From CAVPJW01 sp963705525 (GTDB lineage: Bacteria; Acidobacteriota; Vicinamibacteria; Vicinamibacterales; CAVPJW01), in NCBI GenBank assembly GCA_963705525.1, contig CAVPJW010000001.1:134922-198921 (forward strand): DNA of 64,000 nucleotides, given 5' to 3'. Under the pieces are notes generated by a model. It saw only the letters and a program-made list of their open reading frames with translations, had not been told where the DNA came from and did not search any database. Below are positions 8,836-17,890 of this stretch, one piece after another. The position numbers were made by a program, and so were the translations under genes. Position 1 is the stretch's first letter; the number at the start of each line of letters is the position of its first letter.

Positions 8836-9954
8836 GTGACGGCGAATCGGTCTTCGCAGACGCAAGAATCCCGTCCTGACGGTCGAGCAGGCACCGAGGC
8901 CCTGGTGGTCCGAGGCCTGCTTCTCACGAGTGCCGGCGAGCTTGAAGTCCGCGAAGTCACGCTGGCCCCACTCGAGTCCGGCGACGCATTGGTCCGCGTG
9001 GCTGGCTGCGGCCTCTGTCATACCGATATCAGCTTCTACACCGGAGCGGTTCGCCCCCGGCACCCGCTGCCGCTGGTCCTCGGCCACGAGATCGCCGGTA
9101 CGGTCGAACAGGCTCCGGCTCCGTTCGAGCACCTCACCGGCCGCGCGGTGGTCGTGCCCGCGGTCATACCGTGCGGTCAGTGCGACCTCTGCCGGGCGGG
9201 TCGCGACAACGCCTGCCTCGCGCAAGTCATGCCGGGCAACGACACACACGGTGGCTTCGCCACTCACACCGTCGTACCTGCGCGCTGCCTGATTCCGCTT
9301 CCCTCCGATCTGGCTGGGCATGCGCTGGCCGAACTGTCCGTCGTGGCCGACGCCGTGACGACGCCGTATCAGGCGCTGCTGCGGGCCGGGGTCGCGCCCG
9401 GCGATCTCGTCATCGTCATTGGCGTTGGCGGCATCGGAGTCTTCGCTGTACAGATTGCGCAGTCGATGGGCGCGATCGTGGCATGCATCGACGTCGATCC
9501 GATGAAGCTCGCGCGGGCGTCCGACTTCGGGTGCCGGTGGTACTTCAATCCCCGCGAGTCGGATGGCCGTGCCATCAAGAACCGCCTGCTCGCGGAGGGC
9601 GACATCAGCCCGGCACGCTGGCGAATTCTCGAGATGAGTGGAACCGCCGCCGGGCAGGAATTGGCCTGGACGCTCCTCCCGACGGCCGGCACGCTCGGCA
9701 TCGTCGGGTTCACGATGGACAAGCCGAGCATTCGGCTGTCGAACCTCATGGCCCTCGACGCCACCGCCTTCGGGAGTTGGGGCTGTAGCCCTCGGCATTA
9801 TCCCGCCGTGCTCGACCTGGTGCTGTCGGGCCGGGTGCAGATTCGGCCGTTCATCGAGTCCCGGTCGCTGATCGAGGGCCCGGAGCTGTTCAGCGCGCTG
9901 AGCGCATCGCACAACGGCGGGCCCTCGCGCCGCGCGATCCTGATACCAGAGTAG
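8836..9954 (+). CDS. had: 6-hydroxycyclohex-1-ene-1-carbonyl-CoA dehydrogenase (Had)
   Basis: A zinc-dependent medium-chain dehydrogenase that oxidises the 6-hydroxy intermediate of the benzoyl-CoA pathway to the 6-oxo compound with NAD+. It shows the catalytic-zinc region GCGLCHTD, a GHE motif, structural-zinc cysteines in CGQCDLC, and a GVGGIG Rossmann loop. Assignment to Had rather than a generic MDR enzyme rests mainly on position directly before oah and dch. GTG at 8836 gives 372 aa, near the ~368 aa of Thauera Had; GTG 8905 is an alternative. The oah ATG follows after 14 nt. Confidence 0.87.
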   Translation: MTANRSSQTQESRPDGRAGTEALVVRGLLLTSAGELEVREVTLAPLESGDALVRVAGCGLCHTDISFYTGAVRPRHPLPLVLGHEIAGTVEQAPAPFEHLTGRAVVVPAVIPCGQCDLCRAGRDNACLAQVMPGNDTHGGFATHTVVPARCLIPLPSDLAGHALAELSVVADAVTTPYQALLRAGVAPGDLVIVIGVGGIGVFAVQIAQSMGAIVACIDVDPMKLARASDFGCRWYFNPRESDGRAIKNRLLAEGDISPARWRILEMSGTAAGQELAWTLLPTAGTLGIVGFTMDKPSIRLSNLMALDATAFGSWGCSPRHYPAVLDLVLSGRVQIRPFIESRSLIEGPELFSALSASHNGGPSRRAILIPE

Positions 9955-9968
9955 AGGGGAAGCCGCTC

Positions 9969-11069
9969 ATGGAGCTCAAAGACCATCGTCTCGTCACACA
10001 TGGTTCGTATCAGAGCATCCTGTACGAGCGCCGCGTCGCGCACGATATTCACGGCGAGTCGGTGCCTGATTTATTCGACGCGTGGATCTGGCTGAATAAT
10101 CCATCCCAACTGAACAGCTACACGACCGATGCGCTTCGCGAGCTGAACATTGCTTTTCGCGAAGCGTCGCTCGATCGCCGTGTCGTGTCCGTGGTCCTGA
10201 CTGGTGTGGGTGACCGCGCGTTCTGTTCCGGTGGCAATACCAGGGAATATGCCGAGTACTACGCGGGGCGCCCGCAGGAGTACCGCCAGTACATGCGGCT
10301 GTTCAACGATCTGGTCACCGGGATTCTGACATGTGACAAGCCGGTCATCAATCGGGTGAACGGACTGCGCATCGCCGGGGGACAGGAAATGGGCATGGCT
10401 TGCGATTTTTCGCTGGCGTCGGATCTCGCCCGCTTCGGACAGGCTGGTCCTCGACACGGCTCGGCGCCGGACGGAGGTTCCACCGACTTCCTGCATCTGT
10501 TCGTCGGCGTGGGACACGCCACCGAAAGCTGCACGATCTGCGAACACTGGTCGGCCTACAAAGCAATTCGGCTCGGCCTCATCAACCATGTCGAGCCAGT
10601 GTTGGCACTCGACGGTCGATTTATCCCAAATCCGATGGTCGTGACCGATCGCTGGACTGACGACCGCGGCCAGATCGTGTACGGCGAATTCGTTGACCAG
10701 GACGAAGCGACGCGAGCAAAGGTGTTGATGAAGACAACCCAGACCGACCTCTCCGGCCTCGACCGCGCGGTCGGGACACTGAGCGCGAAGTTGCTGCACA
10801 CGATGCCCGAGTGCCTCACCAAAACACTCGAGAGCCTGCGAAAGAAGAAGCTGGAACATTGGCAGCGCAATTCGGAGACCAATCGGTCCTGGCTGGCGCT
10901 CAACATGATGACCGAGGGTCGCGCGGGCTTCCGGGCGTTCAATGACGGCCCGCCCGATTGCCGGGAAGTCAATTTCGTCGAACTACGGCGCCGCCTGGCG
11001 CGGGGCGAGCCCTGGGATGACGAGATGTTTCGCGCGATCGCCCCGCGACGGCAGGAGATCCGCGGATGA
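9969..11069 (+). CDS. oah: 6-oxocyclohex-1-ene-1-carbonyl-CoA hydrolase (Oah/BamA type)
   Basis: Opens the six-membered ring of 6-oxocyclohex-1-ene-1-carbonyl-CoA to 3-hydroxypimelyl-CoA. It is a 366-aa crotonase-superfamily protein with the highly conserved Oah/BamA stretch: CSGGNTREYAEYYAG near residue 80, QEYRQYMRLFND, NRVNGLRIAGGQE and GQAGPRHGSAPDGG. BamA/Oah is a recognised marker of anaerobic aromatic degradation. The 3' end overlaps dch by 4 nt. Confidence 0.95.
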   Translation: MELKDHRLVTHGSYQSILYERRVAHDIHGESVPDLFDAWIWLNNPSQLNSYTTDALRELNIAFREASLDRRVVSVVLTGVGDRAFCSGGNTREYAEYYAGRPQEYRQYMRLFNDLVTGILTCDKPVINRVNGLRIAGGQEMGMACDFSLASDLARFGQAGPRHGSAPDGGSTDFLHLFVGVGHATESCTICEHWSAYKAIRLGLINHVEPVLALDGRFIPNPMVVTDRWTDDRGQIVYGEFVDQDEATRAKVLMKTTQTDLSGLDRAVGTLSAKLLHTMPECLTKTLESLRKKKLEHWQRNSETNRSWLALNMMTEGRAGFRAFNDGPPDCREVNFVELRRRLARGEPWDDEMFRAIAPRRQEIRG

Positions 11070-11854
11070 CCATCATAAAGAAAGCATCTCTCGTTCGGCC
11101 CGACGTGCGAGATGGCGGCGGCCGGATGCGCCTCGTGCTGGACCGACCGAAGGGCAACATCCTGTCGAGGGAGATGCTCGAGGCGCTGCGCCGTGCTCTG
11201 GTCTCTTCGCCTATCACCCCGGGCGTGAAGCTGCTGACGATCGAGGGGGCCGGGGATCACTTCAGTTACGGCGCCAGCGTCGAGGAACACACGCCTCAGC
11301 TCGTTCGGCCGATGCTGACGGCGCTTCACGGCGTCATTCGCGATCTGCTCGAGGTCGACGCCCCGACCGCCGCGATCGTGCGCGGGCGATGTCTGGGCGG
11401 GGGCTTAGAGATCGCGCTCGCGTGCGACGTGATCTTCGCCGCCGACACGGCGATGCTCGGCGTGCCGGAGATCGGCCTCGGCGTGTTCCCACCTGCGGCG
11501 GCGGCTCTGCTCCCGCTTCGGGTCGGCATTTCCCGGGCGGCTCGCGTTGTGCTGACGGGCGAGGCGCTGTCTGCTCGCTGGTGGCAGGACGCCGGCCTCA
11601 TCGACGTGGTTGCACAAGCGAAGGAACTGGATCGTGCGGTCGACACCTGGTTTGCGACCCATCTGGCCGGACGATCGGCGGCCGCTCTCAGGCACGCCGC
11701 GGCCGCTACCCGCGTGGTCACGCGTCACCACCTGGATCGCGCGCTGCCTGAGCTCGAACACCTTTACCTCGATCAACTGATGAACACAGATGACGCGCGC
11801 GAAGGCATCGCCGCCTTCATCGAAAAGCGGCCACCTCGCTGGAGCGATGCATGA
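11066..11854 (+). CDS. dch: Cyclohexa-1,5-diene-1-carbonyl-CoA hydratase (Dch)
   Basis: Predicted to add water to the dienoyl-CoA made by benzoyl-CoA reductase. It is a 262-aa crotonase with GDHFSYGASVEEH near residue 67, RGRCLGGGLEIALACD near 107 and PEIGLGVFPPAA; length matches known Dch (about 258 aa). The SYGASVEEH loop resembles Dch rather than ordinary hydratases. It overlaps oah by 4 nt and bzdN by 4 nt. Specificity is inferred from loop similarity plus operon position. Confidence 0.89.
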   Translation: MTIIKKASLVRPDVRDGGGRMRLVLDRPKGNILSREMLEALRRALVSSPITPGVKLLTIEGAGDHFSYGASVEEHTPQLVRPMLTALHGVIRDLLEVDAPTAAIVRGRCLGGGLEIALACDVIFAADTAMLGVPEIGLGVFPPAAAALLPLRVGISRAARVVLTGEALSARWWQDAGLIDVVAQAKELDRAVDTWFATHLAGRSAAALRHAAAATRVVTRHHLDRALPELEHLYLDQLMNTDDAREGIAAFIEKRPPRWSDA

Positions 11855-13032
11855 ATCTGCTCGATGGGCTGGCAGATGAGTCTCGAGGTCTTCGGCACGC
11901 GAGCCTCGACGACATTCTGGGGATGACCCGGGACCTCGTTGAGGACACAGACTTCCCAACCCTGCGCCGGTGGCGCGAGGCGGGTGGAAAAGTGCTCGGC
12001 CATTTCCAGGTGTACTTTCCGGAGGAAATCGCCCACGCAGGCGGCATGCTGCCGTTCAAGGTGCACGGCGCGCCGATCGAGGCCAGGCAGGCGGAAGCCC
12101 GGTTCGGTTCGTACCTGTGCTCGATCCTCAAGACCTCGCTGGAACTTGCCCTCAGCCATCGGGTCGAGCTGGACATGTTCGTGACCCATCCCATCTGCGA
12201 CGCCGCCCGCAACCTCGCGGGCGTGTGGGGACGGAACGTCCAGTACCCCTGTCAGATTCTTTACCTTCCCCAGAATGCCAACTCGAGCTACGCCGCCAGC
12301 TATCTGCGTGACGAGTACGACCGGCTGCGGCGAACCATCGAGGAGATCGGCGGAGTATCGATCACCGAGGATGACCTTCGGCAGTCCATTCGTGTGTTCA
12401 ACGAGAACCGACGCCTGCTTCGCCAGTTGTACAGCATCAAGCGCGAGCGTCCCTGGCTCGTAGCCATCGACGAAGCGTACGTGCTGATGGCGGCAGGGGG
12501 CCTTCTCCCGCGCGAAGAACACAATGCGCTCCTCCACGCGGCGATCGATCGAATTGAGGAACGGACGGCAAGACCTCAGGATCGGCTGCGGGTCGTCTTC
12601 GAGGGCGGATTCTGCGAGCAACCTCCCCTCGACCTCTTGAGAACCATCGGCCAGTTTACTTACGTGGTGGACGATGACTTGCTTATCGGGCTGCGGTGGA
12701 TCGAGGAAGACGTGGAGATCGAAGGCGATCCGTTGATGAACCTCGCGACCGCATACCTGGACCATTCGTCATACAGTCCGGTGCAACACGACCTGCGCAA
12801 ACCGAAGGAGCAGATGCTGCTGCACCGCATCAAAGGCGCGCATGCCCAGGCGGCCATCGTCACGGCCGCCAAGATGTGCGAGCCCGGGCTGGACGAACAG
12901 GTGGCGTACTCGCGGGCGCTCGACGCGGAGGGCATTCCGTATTTCGTGAGCGAGTTCGAGGAGGGCATGACCAGCTTCGATCACCTTCAGATTCAGCTCG
13001 AGACGTTCGTTGAGAACGTCCTGTTCGAGTAG
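11851..13032 (+). CDS. bzdN: Benzoyl-CoA reductase subunit N (BzdN/BcrC type)
   Basis: One of the two active-site subunits of ATP-dependent class I benzoyl-CoA reductase, related to 2-hydroxyacyl-CoA dehydratase subunits. It is 393 aa. Conserved Cys positions include SYLCS near residue 90, HPICDAARN near 114, YPCQ near 133, GGFCEQ and KMCEPG in the C-terminal third; some of these ligate the [4Fe-4S] cluster. The region around VYFPEEIAHAGGMLPFKVHG is typical of the family. It overlaps dch by 4 nt. bzdO follows immediately, so the subunits are co-translated. Confidence 0.91.
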   Translation: MNLLDGLADESRGLRHASLDDILGMTRDLVEDTDFPTLRRWREAGGKVLGHFQVYFPEEIAHAGGMLPFKVHGAPIEARQAEARFGSYLCSILKTSLELALSHRVELDMFVTHPICDAARNLAGVWGRNVQYPCQILYLPQNANSSYAASYLRDEYDRLRRTIEEIGGVSITEDDLRQSIRVFNENRRLLRQLYSIKRERPWLVAIDEAYVLMAAGGLLPREEHNALLHAAIDRIEERTARPQDRLRVVFEGGFCEQPPLDLLRTIGQFTYVVDDDLLIGLRWIEEDVEIEGDPLMNLATAYLDHSSYSPVQHDLRKPKEQMLLHRIKGAHAQAAIVTAAKMCEPGLDEQVAYSRALDAEGIPYFVSEFEEGMTSFDHLQIQLETFVENVLFE

Positions 13033-13055
13033 TGCCCGACAAGGATGCGCCAGCC

Positions 13056-14351
13056 ATGAGCGACGAGCCACGCGCGGATAATCCGGTCGGCCGAGGCGCC
13101 AGTGATGGCGCGAGGCTGTTTCGTGACTGGTACTCCGCGCTCGGCGGCGCGGCCGAACGCGGCGAGCAGGCCGCCTACGTGTTCGTCATGGGCAGCCTCG
13201 CCGAAGTGCTTCGCGGCTTCGATCTGCACATCATCTTTCCGGAGATCAACTCGCTCCAAACCGCGGTGCGCCGCGTCGCGCACGAGTATCTGAACGAAGC
13301 GGAAGACTACGGCTACTCGCCGGATATCTGCGGGTATGTCAAGGCCGACGTGGCGCTTCAGCTGCGCGGCGGCGATCATCCGATGGGGCGGATTCCCCGG
13401 CCCTCTCTCGCCGTGCTGACGAATGCCTGCAACACGTACATCAAGTGGGCCGAGATCTGGGAGCGCTTCTATCACATCCCCATCTTCACCCTCGACGTCC
13501 CGGGAAGCCGATCGGCACATGGTCAGACCTGGCCCGGAAACCCCGATTTCGAGCACGACCGCGCCTACGTCGCTCATCAGATTCAGGAATTGATCGGTCT
13601 CTGCGAGCGCGTGACCGGCAGGAAGTTCGACATCGACCGGCTCCGCGCGGTTCTCGGGTACACCAACGACATGACCCGGAGCTGGCGGGCCGTGCTCGAT
13701 CTGAACAAGGCGACCCCGGCACCGTTCAACGCGGTGACCGATGCGACGATCTACCTGGGTGTTCTGAACGGACTCCGCGGGACGCCGGAGGGCGCCGCCT
13801 ATTTCCGGGATCTTCTGGAAGAGATGACGTACAAGGCGGCGCATGGCCTCGGAACGATCAGGGACGAAAAGTACCGACTCATCTTCGTCGGCGTGCCTTG
13901 TTATCCCATTTTCCGACGCTTCAACGAAATGTTTGCGGAATGGGGCGGCGCGTTCGTGCTCTCCACTTACTTGTGGTTTGCGTCGGGGGGCATCAATCAG
14001 CCGTTTGAGTACGACCTGTCGCGTCCGATCGAGAGCCTCGCCGAGGGAGTGCTCATCAACGTTCGGCAGGCTATGGACAGCATGTTCTTCCAGGACCAGG
14101 CGCTCATCGACGCGATCGATCCGTTTCACATCGACGGCGTCGTCTACCACGCGATCAAGAGCTGCCGGACCGTGTCGACCGGGCTGGCCGACAACCGGCG
14201 CTCGCTCATGCAGGCTCGCAACACGGCGAGCCTGTTCATCGAGTCGGACATGATGGACAAGCGGGTGGTCTCCGAGGCTCAGTTGAAGAACCGGATCGAC
14301 GCGTTCTTCGAAGGCCTGGCGTCGCGGAAAATTGCGGAGCGGAGTGCCTGA
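13056..14351 (+). CDS. bzdO: Benzoyl-CoA reductase subunit O (BzdO/BcrB type)
   Basis: The second, larger active-site subunit, also of the HgdB/FldB-like fold. It is 431 aa from ATG 13056, which has an AAGGA site about 10 nt upstream; a GTG at 13032 overlapping the bzdN stop would give 439 aa. Seen in the sequence are IIFPEINSLQTAV, NACNTYIKW with a Cys, and VGVPCYPIFRR with a Cys. Family assignment rests on size, these motifs and the strict N-O-P-Q order. The stop overlaps the bzdP ATG (TGATG junction at 14349-14353). Confidence 0.91.
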   Translation: MSDEPRADNPVGRGASDGARLFRDWYSALGGAAERGEQAAYVFVMGSLAEVLRGFDLHIIFPEINSLQTAVRRVAHEYLNEAEDYGYSPDICGYVKADVALQLRGGDHPMGRIPRPSLAVLTNACNTYIKWAEIWERFYHIPIFTLDVPGSRSAHGQTWPGNPDFEHDRAYVAHQIQELIGLCERVTGRKFDIDRLRAVLGYTNDMTRSWRAVLDLNKATPAPFNAVTDATIYLGVLNGLRGTPEGAAYFRDLLEEMTYKAAHGLGTIRDEKYRLIFVGVPCYPIFRRFNEMFAEWGGAFVLSTYLWFASGGINQPFEYDLSRPIESLAEGVLINVRQAMDSMFFQDQALIDAIDPFHIDGVVYHAIKSCRTVSTGLADNRRSLMQARNTASLFIESDMMDKRVVSEAQLKNRIDAFFEGLASRKIAERSA

Positions 14352-15184
14352 TGGCGTACGCTGCCGGTGTTGATGTGGGCTCGACGCAGACCAAAGCCGT
14401 CATTGTCGACGAGGAACGGCGAATTGTCGGGCGGTCGCTCATCGACACGGGCGCAAACGTGGTCGTCGCAGCCGAGAAGGCGTATCAGGCTGCTGTCACC
14501 GACGCCGCGATCGACGAGCAGGAGGTCGAGTATGTGATCGGCACCGGCTACGGACGATACCGGGTAACCTTCGGTGACGAGCAGGTCACCGAGATCAGTT
14601 GTCATGGACGCGGCGCCGTCCACATGTTTCCGGGGACGCGCACGGTGGTGGACATGGGAGGGCAGGATACCAAGGCGATACGCGTCAGTCCGACCGGCGA
14701 AATCCTCGACTTCTGCATGAACGACAAATGCGCGGCGGGTACCGGACGATTTCTCGGCGCGGTGGCGGCGGCGCTCGAGATTCCGCTCGGCGACCTGGGA
14801 GCCATGGCCCTGGCTGGAGACAAGCCCGTCAAGATCGCCACCACGTGCACGGTGTTCGCCGAATCCGAGGTCCTGTCCTGGCTGAGCAAGGGCAAGAAGG
14901 TCGAAGACATCCTGCTCGGCGTCCACCGCTCGTCGGCGTCGCGCTCCGTGGGCCTCATTCGCCGGGTGGGTGTCGAGCCCGAGGTGACTTTCACCGGCGG
15001 AGTGGCCCGGAATACAGGTATGGTCCACGTGCTCGACGAAATCCTCGGGCTCCACGTCAATGTGAGTGAGGAATCCCACTACATGGGCGCGCTAGGCGCC
15101 GCGCTGTTTGCGATGGATCACATCCTGAACTCTCGCGCGCCTGCACGGGCTGCGGTCGCTCCGACCGCGGAGCGGGCGTCATGA
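14351..15184 (+). CDS. bzdP: Benzoyl-CoA reductase ATPase/activator subunit P
   Basis: An ASKHA-fold ATPase of the HgdC type that binds one [4Fe-4S] cluster between two subunits and drives low-potential electron transfer by ATP hydrolysis. Motifs are DVGSTQTKA (residues 8-16), DMGGQDTKA, and the cluster ligands C127 (in NDKCAAGTG) and C166 (in TTCTVFAESE), the same spacing as in HgdC. At 277 aa it is short like Azoarcus BzdP, unlike the ~436-aa BcrA of Thauera. It overlaps bzdQ by 4 nt. Confidence 0.93.
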   Translation: MAYAAGVDVGSTQTKAVIVDEERRIVGRSLIDTGANVVVAAEKAYQAAVTDAAIDEQEVEYVIGTGYGRYRVTFGDEQVTEISCHGRGAVHMFPGTRTVVDMGGQDTKAIRVSPTGEILDFCMNDKCAAGTGRFLGAVAAALEIPLGDLGAMALAGDKPVKIATTCTVFAESEVLSWLSKGKKVEDILLGVHRSSASRSVGLIRRVGVEPEVTFTGGVARNTGMVHVLDEILGLHVNVSEESHYMGALGAALFAMDHILNSRAPARAAVAPTAERAS

Positions 15185-16041
15185 GCTATGCGGCCGGCAT
15201 AGACGTCGGATCGACTTACACCAAGGCCGTCATCCTTGGTGTCGACGGCGTGATGGTCGGCCGAAGCCTGACCAAGACGGGCTTCCGGCTCGGTGAGGCC
15301 GCGAGCCGCGCGTTCGATGATGCAGTCGAAGCGGCCGGCCTCGCAGCAGGCGATATCACGTACGTCGTGGCCACGGGGTACGGCCGCTTCCAGGTGCCAT
15401 TTCGCGACGCGCAGGTGACCGACCTGACCGCTGCCGCGCGCGGGACGAGGTTTCTCTATCCGCGGACGCGAACAGTCCTGGACGTGGGCGGCCAGACGAT
15501 GAAGGCGAGCCGCGTCGATGAAAAGGGCAAAGTAAAGGTCTTCCGCCTCAACGACAAGTGCGCGGCGGGCACAGGCGCGTTCCTCGAAAAGACGGCTCGC
15601 TACATGGGTTACGGCACCGCCGAGATCGGTCCCCTCGCCGCGACTGCCAGGGAACCGGTTCCGATCTCCGGTGTCTGCGCCGTTTTCGCGGAATCGGAGG
15701 TGATCAACCATCTCTCGCAGGGCGCCTCGCCCGCCGATATCATGCAAGGAGCCATCGTCTCGCTGGTCGATCGCTCGATGCAGCTCATGAAGCGCGTCCA
15801 GATGGAACCCGAGTTCACGCTTGTCGGCGGCATCCTGCGGTTCACCTCGATGGCCTCGCTCATCTGCGACAAGCTGGGTGCGAATGTGAACGTCCCACCC
15901 GAGGAAATGGCACAGTTCGTCGGCGCCCTCGGCGCGGCGGTTCTGGCCAGGCAGCGGCTTCGTACGCTGTACGAACAGGGCAGACGACCCGACGGCGTCA
16001 CAGTCATGTCGAGATGTCCTGATGCGCGTCATCAATCCTGA
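15181..16041 (+). CDS. bzdQ: Benzoyl-CoA reductase ATPase/activator subunit Q
   Basis: The second ATPase subunit, paralogous to the preceding gene and pairing with it to hold the shared cluster. It has DVGSTYTKA (8-16), DVGGQTMKA, C127 in NDKCAAGTG and C166 in GVCAVFAESE. Length is 286 aa. Two separate small ATPase genes in tandem after the N and O subunits is the Bzd arrangement. The last 20 nt overlap the RidA gene, so that gene likely belongs to the same transcript. Confidence 0.93.
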   Translation: MSYAAGIDVGSTYTKAVILGVDGVMVGRSLTKTGFRLGEAASRAFDDAVEAAGLAAGDITYVVATGYGRFQVPFRDAQVTDLTAAARGTRFLYPRTRTVLDVGGQTMKASRVDEKGKVKVFRLNDKCAAGTGAFLEKTARYMGYGTAEIGPLAATAREPVPISGVCAVFAESEVINHLSQGASPADIMQGAIVSLVDRSMQLMKRVQMEPEFTLVGGILRFTSMASLICDKLGANVNVPPEEMAQFVGALGAAVLARQRLRTLYEQGRRPDGVTVMSRCPDARHQS

Positions 16042-16411
16042 ATCGCTCGGTCCACCATTGGGTTACAGCCACGGCATTCTGATGCCTCACGGATCGATGC
16101 TGTTCATTGCCGGACAGGTGGCGTGGGATCGGCACGGGCGCATCGTCAGCGATTCGTTCGCACAGCAGTTCGACCAGGCGCTCGCGAATGTGCTGGCGGT
16201 GGTCACCTCGGCAGCAGGGTCGCCATCGTCAGTCGCCAAGCTGACAATCTTCGTGATCGACAAGGACGAATACACCCGGCAGCTCAAGGAGGTCGGCGCG
16301 GCGTATCGCCGCCAGATGGGCAAGCACTTTCCGGCGATGAGTCTCGTCGAGGTGAAGGCGCTTCTCGAGCCGGACGCGCAGGTCGAGATCGAAGGCTTCG
16401 CCGTCATCTGA
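16022..16411 (+). CDS. RidA/YjgF family protein
   Basis: A 129-aa member of the trimeric RidA superfamily; the founding members hydrolyse reactive enamine/imine intermediates. The body matches the fold: FIAGQVAWD near residue 28, a middle region with LTIFV, and PAMSLVEVKAL leading to VEIEGFAVI. The usual C-terminal Arg motif (R-V-E-IEA) is replaced by AQVEIEG, so true deaminase activity is uncertain. It starts inside the 3' end of bzdQ, suggesting co-expression with the reductase, but no role in benzoyl-CoA metabolism is established. Confidence 0.85.
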   Translation: MRVINPESLGPPLGYSHGILMPHGSMLFIAGQVAWDRHGRIVSDSFAQQFDQALANVLAVVTSAAGSPSSVAKLTIFVIDKDEYTRQLKEVGAAYRRQMGKHFPAMSLVEVKALLEPDAQVEIEGFAVI

Positions 16412-16501
16412 GCGTCGCCGGAGCCGGACGCTTTTGGAACAGAGGAAGTATCTGGCGTGGATGACACGGCTGGGGAGAGATTTCTCCTTAGGAGTGCTGT
16501 A

Positions 16502-17761
16502 ATGGATACAGACGTTCGCACAAACCCGGGCCTGCTGAAGCTCGACCTCTACTGCAAAGGCATACGGCTGGACGACTCCTGCTTCATCGAGCAGGACGGC
16601 GGCCGTGGCATCATGCGGACGCGAGCCGGACTGGGTAGCGGGCTCGAGGCGATTCTTCCCGGTGGGCTCTGGACGAACATCCCCGTTGTCGAGAACTTTG
16701 CGACGGAGTCCCCGTACGTGCTCACGAAGACCGGCACGCGGTACACGATCTTCCGCGACAGCGAGCCGATCGCACCGATCGTGTTGTCCCCTCGCCCGGG
16801 CTGGTATGACCAGCGGACGACGAGCGGCAAGCCGATGAGCCGCATCGGGTCACTCCAGGGGACCTACCTCGGTATCTATCCTGCCAAGGTCTGTGACTAC
16901 TGGCTGGCTGCGCCGAACAAGGAAAACTGCAAATTCTGTTCGGTGGGTCTCAACCTGGGCGTGGATGATGCGGAGACGAAGTCGGTGGACGAGGTGCTCG
17001 AGGTCGTGCATGCCGCGAGGCGCGAATCGGGGATCACGTATGTGGACTTCAACACGGGCCACTACGAGGGCGACACGTATCTCGACATCCTCGAGCCGTA
17101 CATCCGCCGCGTGAAGAAGGAGAGCAGTCTGCTCATCGGAATCCAGACGCCGCCCCACCATGACCTCCGGCGGTACGATCGGCTGAAGGAGATCGGCGTC
17201 AACCGCGTCTCATTCTGTTTCGAGATTCACGACCCCGAACGCTTCATCGAAGTCTGCCCGGGCAAGCACCGTCAGTACGGGCTCAAGCGGTACCTGGAGG
17301 CGGTCGAGTATTGCGCGTCGCTCGGACGGAAGGGCGGCTTCGAGCCGTGGGTGGCCAACGGCGAGATCATCGCGGGTCTCGAGAAGCCGGAAGGATCGAT
17401 CGCCGCCATAGACTGGATCACGAGCGTCGGTGCGATTCCCACGGTGTGCGTCTTCCGGCCGCTCAAGGCGACCGACTACGAAGACGTCCCGCCTCCGAAG
17501 ACCGAGGACCTGATTCCCGTGTTCCGGCGCCTCTACGAGGCGTGCATGGAACACGACCTGCCGATCGGCGTCGCGCCGAATATCCACGTCAGCCTCGTGC
17601 TTCTCCCGGAGGAATGCCGCTGGTTCAGCGACCATCCGCGCAAGTACTGGCGCAAGGAGCTGAAGCTCCGCGCAATGTCGCGCGTGTTCCGGTGGGGTTT
17701 CGAACGCCAGGTGCGACGAGCGCTCGAAGCCCGCCGGGCGGAGCATCACGCGGCCGCGTGA
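16502..17761 (+). CDS. Radical-SAM-like protein with an atypical Cys cluster, end of the benzoyl-CoA operon
   Basis: A 419-aa protein that I place in the radical SAM superfamily with reservations. The cluster motif is VCDYWL...NCKFCSVG near residues 130-147, spacing C-X11-C-X2-C instead of C-X3-C-X2-C. It is followed by barrel-like strands VDFNTGHYEG, IGIQTPPH and NRVSFCFEIHD. The start at ATG 16502 is supported by AGGAG at 16490-16494. It follows the RidA gene by 90 nt on the same strand. I do not recognise a characterised homologue; possible roles are enzyme or cofactor modification linked to the reductase. Confidence 0.75.
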   Translation: MDTDVRTNPGLLKLDLYCKGIRLDDSCFIEQDGGRGIMRTRAGLGSGLEAILPGGLWTNIPVVENFATESPYVLTKTGTRYTIFRDSEPIAPIVLSPRPGWYDQRTTSGKPMSRIGSLQGTYLGIYPAKVCDYWLAAPNKENCKFCSVGLNLGVDDAETKSVDEVLEVVHAARRESGITYVDFNTGHYEGDTYLDILEPYIRRVKKESSLLIGIQTPPHHDLRRYDRLKEIGVNRVSFCFEIHDPERFIEVCPGKHRQYGLKRYLEAVEYCASLGRKGGFEPWVANGEIIAGLEKPEGSIAAIDWITSVGAIPTVCVFRPLKATDYEDVPPPKTEDLIPVFRRLYEACMEHDLPIGVAPNIHVSLVLLPEECRWFSDHPRKYWRKELKLRAMSRVFRWGFERQVRRALEARRAEHHAAA

Positions 17762-17890
17762 TCGAGGCTCACGAACCTCGCGTGCTGACGCCTTCCAGGT
17801 ATAGTTCCTCTTCGTCTGCCGTTCGTTGTCGGGGAGATAGTCAATTGACGGCGGCCTTGCGATGTCGCCGTTCACTGCTACCATAAGGGG

